DNA of 64,000 bases from Agreia sp. Leaf210 (GTDB taxonomy: Bacteria; Actinomycetota; Actinomycetes; Actinomycetales; Microbacteriaceae), in contig NZ_LMKK01000001.1 of assembly GCF_001421485.1 (NCBI RefSeq), positions 873,717-937,716 of the forward strand. Direction: 5' to 3'. A program made the position numbers and the translations under genes. Positions 59,221-64,000 of this stretch are shown here, one piece after another; position 1 is the stretch's first letter, and each line of letters opens with the position of its first letter. The notes below the pieces were generated by a model. That model had not been told where the DNA came from. It did no database searches and saw only the letters and a program-made list of their open reading frames with translations.

Positions 59221-60708
59221 CTAGTTGGCGTACTGGTTCAGCCAGGGCATGGGGTCAATGGGCTTGTCGCTCGCATCGTGGATCTCGAAGTGCAGGTGCG
59301 CACCCGTCGAGGTTCCGGTGCTGCCCACGTTGCCGACCTGCTGGCCGACCTTCACGTCTTCGCCCTTGCTCATCGCGACCGAGTTGCACTGCATGTGGCC
59401 GTAGAGGCTCGCGAACTTCATGCCGTTGACGTTGTGGTCGACGATCACGTAGCAGCCGTAGCCGCCCGCATCGCTCTTCTGCGAGAGCCGCACGGTGCCG
59501 TCGGCGATCACCTGAATAGGGGCGCCCATTCCGGGGTTGAAGTCGATGCCCTGGTGGTTCGTGCTTCCGATACCACCGGGTGATGAGCGGTAGCCGAAGC
59601 CGTCGCTGATCGGCACGCCGGTCGGGAACGGCCACTGGATGCTGCCACTCGTGTCGTTCGAGAAGGTGTCGGCCGTGCTGAAACCGGTCATCGACACCTT
59701 GGGCACGCTCGTGACCGTGTAGGAGTCGCGGTTGACCTGCGCCGCGGCGGCCTCTGTCGCGGTTCTGGCCTGCTGCTTCGTCGTGTCGCGGGTCGTGTTC
59801 TGCTCGGCCTGCACCTGCACGCTCTGCGAGATCGACGCGTTCGGCGTCGCGGCGAAGTACGCCTCGGCGGGAAGCGACGTGGCCACGGCGATTCCGCCGG
59901 CGATCAGGAACGCGAACATGCCGAAGCTCTTCTTGGCGATCGTCTTGGTCGAGGGGCGACGTCGTCGCTGCTGCGGGATGGCCGCCTCGCCAGAGCCGTT
60001 GCCGGATGCGTCGGCCGCCGACTTCGGCGAACTCACGCGGGAGCGTTCGGCGGGCGCGCTGGCCGCGCGGCGACCGACCTTCACCCGCGGAGGAGTGTTC
60101 TCGTCGTCGGACCGGCCGGAGACGGCGCGGCGGCCCGGCACGCGAGTCGAGGGCGCGGGTGCCACTTCGCCGAGCACGTCGGCGGCGGCGATGTCGACGG
60201 AGGCCTCAGCCGAAGAGTCGACGACGGGAACGCTCACGTCGACAGGCGAGTCTGCCGAGACTCCGGAGCCGTCGAGGGTGACATCGACGGCAGACACCGG
60301 CGTGACCGACTCGGCTACGCCGACCGCGACCAGTTGCGGCTCGGTCGTTGCGAACGCGACAGCGGAGGCGAGCTCGTCGGTCGACGCGGCAGCGCGACGC
60401 CCGCGGGGACGAACAGTGTTTTCGAACGCGGCGCGTTCGGCCGCGCGCTCCTGCTCTTCGGTGAGGATGACGGGGGCGGCCACGCCGGCGGCTCGAGCCG
60501 CCCTGCGGGTCTGAGGGGCAGCGACCGGTCGCGCATCCGGAGTCGCCGCAGCGGCCACGGGCGCTGCGAGAGGAACCTCGGTGCTGAGGGCATCGCTGGA
60601 TGCCGCCTGGCGCCGTGACCTTCGGGACTGGGGAACGTCGTGGGCCTTGGGGGTCGAACCGTCGGTCGCAGACGAGAGGTCATCTGGACGGGGGTTGTGA
60701 CGAGCCAA
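59221..60708 (-). CDS. M23-family peptidase with long disordered N-terminus
   Basis: 495 residues. About 260 cytosolic residues rich in Ala/Arg/Ser with repeated RRxA motifs, one helix (FGMFAFLIAGGIAVATSLPA), a short coil, then LytM domain with HQGIDFNPGMG and HLHFEIHD (zinc ligands), both intact. Likely a peptidoglycan endopeptidase. TTG start at 60708. No c-di-AMP riboswitch seen upstream. Confidence 0.87.
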   Translation of the reverse strand: MARHNPRPDDLSSATDGSTPKAHDVPQSRRSRRQAASSDALSTEVPLAAPVAAAATPDARPVAAPQTRRAARAAGVAAPVILTEEQERAAERAAFENTVRPRGRRAAASTDELASAVAFATTEPQLVAVGVAESVTPVSAVDVTLDGSGVSADSPVDVSVPVVDSSAEASVDIAAADVLGEVAPAPSTRVPGRRAVSGRSDDENTPPRVKVGRRAASAPAERSRVSSPKSAADASGNGSGEAAIPQQRRRRPSTKTIAKKSFGMFAFLIAGGIAVATSLPAEAYFAATPNASISQSVQVQAEQNTTRDTTKQQARTATEAAAAQVNRDSYTVTSVPKVSMTGFSTADTFSNDTSGSIQWPFPTGVPISDGFGYRSSPGGIGSTNHQGIDFNPGMGAPIQVIADGTVRLSQKSDAGGYGCYVIVDHNVNGMKFASLYGHMQCNSVAMSKGEDVKVGQQVGNVGSTGTSTGAHLHFEIHDASDKPIDPMPWLNQYAN

Positions 60709-60862
60709 GGTGCAGGAGTTCCAATGTCAGTTCGGGTTTTAGAGCAAAGTGCGTTCTGTATGTCTCACGCCAGTCAAAGACGCGACTGTCGAGGCTAACC
60801 GCCTAGTCTGAAAATTTCCGCAAAACGAAAAACTTTCGGCGCACACTGACGGTCTCCGACTG
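60709..60862. other. Leader between M23 and IMPase genes
   Basis: A/T-rich in places (GAAAATTTCCGCAAAACGAA). The M23 mRNA probably has a leader of about 80-100 nt. No known riboswitch fold or ORF recognised. Confidence 0.35.
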
Positions 60863-61687
60863 TCAGATGAGGCCGGCGGATGCGTACAGCTCGCGCAGGA
60901 TCGGCTCGAGCTCGACAGCGAGCGACTCGTCGGTGGCCAGCAGGAACCGGGCGCTCTCGGCGTCGCCGTCGAAGCCGCTGACCCGGCCGCCCGCCTCTCG
61001 AACGACAAGGGCACCCGCGGCGTGATCCCACGGATTCAGACCCCGCTCGGCGTAGACGTCGAGGCGCCCCGCCGCGACCCAGCAGAGGTCGAGAGCCGCA
61101 GAGCCGGCACGGCGAATGTCGCGGACGCGGCCGATGATGCCGGCCAGCACCTGACCCTGGCGCACGCGTGTCTCGGCGCTGTACGAGAAGCCCGTGCTCA
61201 GAAGCGCCTGCTCGAGCGAGACGTCGGAGTTGACCTGAAGCTGCTGGGCGCCGAGGTAGGCCCCACCTGCTTGCGAGGCCGTGAAGACCTCTCCCGTGGC
61301 CGGGTTCACGACGCAGCCGGCGAGGGTGTTCCACTGCTGGGGGTCGGCGCCGCCCTCGACGACGGCGATACTCACCGCGTACTGAGGAATGCCGTACAGA
61401 TAGTTGACCGTTCCGTCGATGGGATCGACGATCCACGTCAGTCCGGAACCGCCCGTCGAGCCGGTGGACTCCTCGCCCAGAAAGCCGTCGTCCGGTCGTA
61501 CGTCGGCGATCGCGCTGCGAATGTAGCTCTCGACCTCCCGGTCGGCGAGGGTGACCACGTCGACGATCGAGGACTTCGTCGCCGCGACCTCGACACCCTC
61601 GGCGCGACGGCGGGCCGCGAGCGCGCCCGCTTCGAGGCCGATTCGGCGGGCGATGTCGAGCAGATCGTTGTTCGCAGCGATGGTCAT
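60863..61687 (-). CDS. Inositol monophosphatase-family phosphatase
   Basis: 274 residues, Mg-dependent: FLGEEST, WIVDPIDGTVNYLYG (metal ligands), NPWDHAAGALVVREAGG. Could act on inositol, histidinol or fructose phosphates; not decided. Divergent from the GH42 gene with a shared control region. Confidence 0.9.
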   Translation of the reverse strand: MTIAANNDLLDIARRIGLEAGALAARRRAEGVEVAATKSSIVDVVTLADREVESYIRSAIADVRPDDGFLGEESTGSTGGSGLTWIVDPIDGTVNYLYGIPQYAVSIAVVEGGADPQQWNTLAGCVVNPATGEVFTASQAGGAYLGAQQLQVNSDVSLEQALLSTGFSYSAETRVRQGQVLAGIIGRVRDIRRAGSAALDLCWVAAGRLDVYAERGLNPWDHAAGALVVREAGGRVSGFDGDAESARFLLATDESLAVELEPILRELYASAGLI

Positions 61688-61734
61688 GACTCCAGCCTGT
61701 CACAGCAGCCTGATCCACAGAACTCGCCCGAATA

Positions 61735-61763
61735 TTCACGTGAACGGGCGCCCCCGCTAGGGT
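61735..61763 (+). promoter_or_regulatory. GH42 promoter with overlapping palindrome
   Basis: TTCACG (61735-61740), 17 nt, TAGGGT (61758-61763). The -35 box lies in the perfect palindrome TTCACGTGAA, a LacI-type site with central CG. Confidence 0.55.
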
Positions 61764-61802
61764 CGTTGCGAGCACCGGCAGCGGAACAGGAGCAGTAAGA
61801 GG

Positions 61803-63815
61803 ATGATCGGCAACAACGCGCCCGTATGGTTCGGCGGCGACTACAACCCGGAGCAGTGGCCGGAGGAGGTCTGGGCCGACGACGTGCGGCTCATGCAGAA
61901 GGCCGGCGTCACGATCGCGACGGTCGGCGTGTTCTCGTGGGCCAAGCTCGAGCCGCGCGACGGGGAGTTCGACTTCGCCTGGCTCGACCGGGTGATCGAC
62001 GGTCTCCACGCGGGCGGAGTCCGCGTCGACCTCGCGACCGCGACCGCCTCTCCCCCGCCGTGGCTCAGCGCCGCGCATCCCGAGATCCTGCCGGTCACCG
62101 CCGAGGGTGTGCGCCTCGACGTCGGCAGCCGGCAGCAGTACAGCCCGAGCTCCCGCGTGTACCGCGAGTACGCGACCCGCCTCGTGCGGGCCATGGCCGA
62201 GCGTTACGGCGCGCATCCGGCCGTCGCGGCCTGGCACATCAACAACGAATACGGATGCCACGTGGCGCAGTCGTTCGACGACGAGTCGGCCGCGGCGTTC
62301 AGGGTGTGGCTCGAGGCGAAGTACGGCAGCATCGAGGCGCTGAACCACGCGTGGGGCACCGCGTTCTGGTCGCAGCACTACTCGAAGTTCAGCGAGGTGC
62401 AGCCGCCACGCGCCATGCCCACGTTCCCGAATCCCACACAGCTGCTCGACTGGCACCGCTTCTCTTCGGACGCGCTGCTCGAGTGCTACCGCGCCGAGCT
62501 GGCCGTTCTGCGCGAGGTCACTCCCGACATCCCCGTGACCACCAACTTCATGGGCTTCTTCAAACCGGTCGACTACTGGAAGTGGGCGAAGGAGGTCGAC
62601 TTCGTCTCGGACGACTCGTACCCCGACCCCGCAGACCCGCTCTCTCCCGCGTTCGCCGCGATGACCCGCGACCTCATGCGCTCGCTGCGCGGCGGCCAGC
62701 CGTGGATGCTCATGGAGCAGACGACGGGCGCGGTGAATTGGCGTACCCGCAACGCCCCGAAGCTGCCGGGCGAGAACCGGCTCTACTCGATGCAGTCCGT
62801 CGCCCGTGGCGCGGACGGCATCCTGTACTTCCAGTGGCGGCAGTCCGTCGCGGGGGCCGAGAAGTTCCACGCCGCGATGGTGCCGCACGCCGGAGAGGAC
62901 ACGCGCATCTTCCGCGAGGTGACGGCTCTCGGCGCCGAGCTGACGACCCTGGTCGACGTCGTGGGATCGCGGGTCCCGAGTTCTGTCGCGATCGTCTTCG
63001 ACTGGGATTCGTGGAACGCGCTCGAGCAGCCGGCCTCGCCCGCGCAGCTCGTCTATCTCGACGAGATCATGTCGTGGCACTGGTCGCTGCGGGCGCTCGG
63101 TGTGACGGTCGACTTCGTCGAGGCGGGCGCTTCTGTCGACGGATACTCGCTCGTCATCGCGCCGGCTCTCTTCGCCGTGCCCCGCGCGGCGCTCGAGACG
63201 TTGGCCGCGGTTCCCGCCCGCGGAGGGCAGCTGATCGTGGGCTACCAGACCGGCATCCTCGACGAGAACCTGCACGTGCAGCAGGGCGGCTACCTCGGCC
63301 CGCTGCAGGCGGCGCTGGGAGTGCGGGTCGAGGAGTTCGCGCCCCTCGCCGGGCCCGACCTGCGCGCCACGGGAACCGCGCCCGTGCCGACCACGGGCAT
63401 CCGGTTCGGCGACGAGGTGCGCCCGGCCGCTGTCTGGACCGAGCTTTTGCGCGCCGACGACTCCGAGGTGCTGGCGACGTTCACCGATGGGCTCGCGGCG
63501 GGGTCACCCGCGATCACGAGGCGCTCGGCGGGTGGTCCGGCGAGCGGGTCGGATGCGCCGGGCAGGGCCGCGGGCACGGCCTGGTACGTGGCGACCCGGC
63601 CCGATACGGCCACCGTGTACGAACTGCTTCTGGATGCGCTGGGTCGCGCGGGCGTGCGCCCCCTGCTCGACGGCTCGAACCCCGACATCGAGGTGGTCGA
63701 GCGCGCCGGAATGCGCTGGGTGCTGAACTTCGGACGCGCCGAGGCCACGGTCACCGTCGGCGACGACACGGTGACGATCCCGGCTCACGACCTGGTGCGG
63801 TTGCCCGTGGTCTAG
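61803..63815 (+). CDS. GH42 beta-galactosidase
   Basis: 670 residues. WFGGDYNPEQWPEEVW, TASPPPWLS, AWHINNEYG (acid/base Glu), LMEQTTGAVNW (nucleophile Glu), then trimerisation (about 395-600) and C-terminal beta domain. No signal peptide: intracellular. AAGAGG before ATG. Probably hydrolyses imported galactosides; transporter not in window. Confidence 0.95.
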   Translation: MIGNNAPVWFGGDYNPEQWPEEVWADDVRLMQKAGVTIATVGVFSWAKLEPRDGEFDFAWLDRVIDGLHAGGVRVDLATATASPPPWLSAAHPEILPVTAEGVRLDVGSRQQYSPSSRVYREYATRLVRAMAERYGAHPAVAAWHINNEYGCHVAQSFDDESAAAFRVWLEAKYGSIEALNHAWGTAFWSQHYSKFSEVQPPRAMPTFPNPTQLLDWHRFSSDALLECYRAELAVLREVTPDIPVTTNFMGFFKPVDYWKWAKEVDFVSDDSYPDPADPLSPAFAAMTRDLMRSLRGGQPWMLMEQTTGAVNWRTRNAPKLPGENRLYSMQSVARGADGILYFQWRQSVAGAEKFHAAMVPHAGEDTRIFREVTALGAELTTLVDVVGSRVPSSVAIVFDWDSWNALEQPASPAQLVYLDEIMSWHWSLRALGVTVDFVEAGASVDGYSLVIAPALFAVPRAALETLAAVPARGGQLIVGYQTGILDENLHVQQGGYLGPLQAALGVRVEEFAPLAGPDLRATGTAPVPTTGIRFGDEVRPAAVWTELLRADDSEVLATFTDGLAAGSPAITRRSAGGPASGSDAPGRAAGTAWYVATRPDTATVYELLLDALGRAGVRPLLDGSNPDIEVVERAGMRWVLNFGRAEATVTVGDDTVTIPAHDLVRLPVV

Positions 63816-63846
63816 TGCCGTGGCGTAGCGCTGGGGCTGGCGGCGC

Positions 63847-64000
63847 TCAGGCGCGCAGGAACTCGATCGCCGCGGTGCGGAAGTGGCGCGACGTGGGCGC
63901 GTTGAAGTGGTTGCGACCGGGGATCTCGTAGAAGACCCCGTTCGGCGTGGCCTCGGCCAGGCCCTTCGAGCGCTCGAGGATCGAATCGTCGCTGCCGGTC
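63847..64000 (-). CDS. Alpha/beta hydrolase, C-terminal part (runs off the window)
   Basis: The last 51 codons are visible: TGSDDSILERSKGLAEATP, then FYEIPGRNHFN (catalytic His in GRNH) and IEFLRA before TGA. The SDD segment fits the acid position of the fold. The nucleophile lies outside the window. Confidence 0.7.
   Translation of the reverse strand, partial: TGSDDSILERSKGLAEATPNGVFYEIPGRNHFNAPTSRHFRTAAIEFLRA

Noticed and set aside
60709-60862. c-di-AMP riboswitch before the M23 gene
   Set aside because: Such elements precede wall hydrolases in actinobacteria, but the conserved cores were not found in this short leader.
60795-63275. 826-codon minus ORF across the GH42 gene and the phosphatase
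   Set aside because: Antisense to GH42 and crosses the divergent promoter region; no domain.

Overview
The window reads as chromosomal DNA of a high-GC Gram-positive actinobacterium, most likely a member of the Microbacteriaceae. The basis is codon use, a DUF7882-like small protein beside a MarR regulator, a CarD regulator, class-E-type (LAxTG) sorting signals, choice-of-anchor G and SipW-type exported proteins, and many apparently leaderless genes. No species can be named from the sequence.

Region 1 (1-17.3 kb) is an exopolysaccharide or capsule locus, visibly less GC-rich than the rest in places (about 4.5-8.5 kb and 12.3-14.2 kb). A plus-strand operon with stop/start overlaps carries four GT-B glycosyltransferases, a Wzx-like flippase and an SGNH hydrolase. 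A converging minus-strand operon carries a fused Wzz/BY-kinase, a low-molecular-weight tyrosine phosphatase, an initiating polyprenyl glycosylphosphotransferase, a short membrane ORF and two consecutive GDP-mannose 4,6-dehydratase-family genes. Two acyltransferases, a GT2 enzyme, a CPBP protease and a catalytically degenerate SGNH-like protein follow. No convincing Wzy polymerase or GDP-6-deoxyhexose reductase is visible.

Region 2 (17.4-34 kb) is about the cell surface. It holds a 1532-residue wall-anchored phosphoesterase with lamin-tail domains. It also holds an operon (31.4 to 27.3 kb, minus strand) of a SipW-dependent-type exported protein, a SipW-like signal peptidase, an LANTG-anchored protein and a choice-of-anchor G protein; a divergent LANTG-anchored SGNH hydrolase lies next to it. 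This is the most system-like part of the window. A fourth LAxTG protein lies at 38.4 kb, and no sortase is present.

Region 3 (34-50.9 kb) is mostly single-gene metabolism: a flavin-dependent oxidoreductase, RibD-C protein, VOC protein, SRPBCC protein, Ntn amidase, SDR, FAD oxidoreductases, M20 peptidase and SRAP protein. Regulators are MarR, TetR and CarD. Intergenic palindromic repeats are frequent.

Region 4 (51-64 kb) holds lipoproteins, MurB with two MaoC/hotdog hydratases, an SpoU methyltransferase, a CDP-alcohol phosphatidyltransferase, tRNA-Met(CAU) and tRNA-Thr(GGU), a GH13 alpha-glucosidase, an M23 peptidase, an inositol monophosphatase-family enzyme, a GH42 beta-galactosidase and the C-terminal end of an alpha/beta hydrolase.

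Across the window about 15 genes have a TANNNT -10-like hexamer placed 6-8 nt before the start codon, implying leaderless transcripts. Two small hairpin transcription units with the same loop motif (23.98-24.06 kb and 26.17-26.21 kb) are candidate RNA elements.
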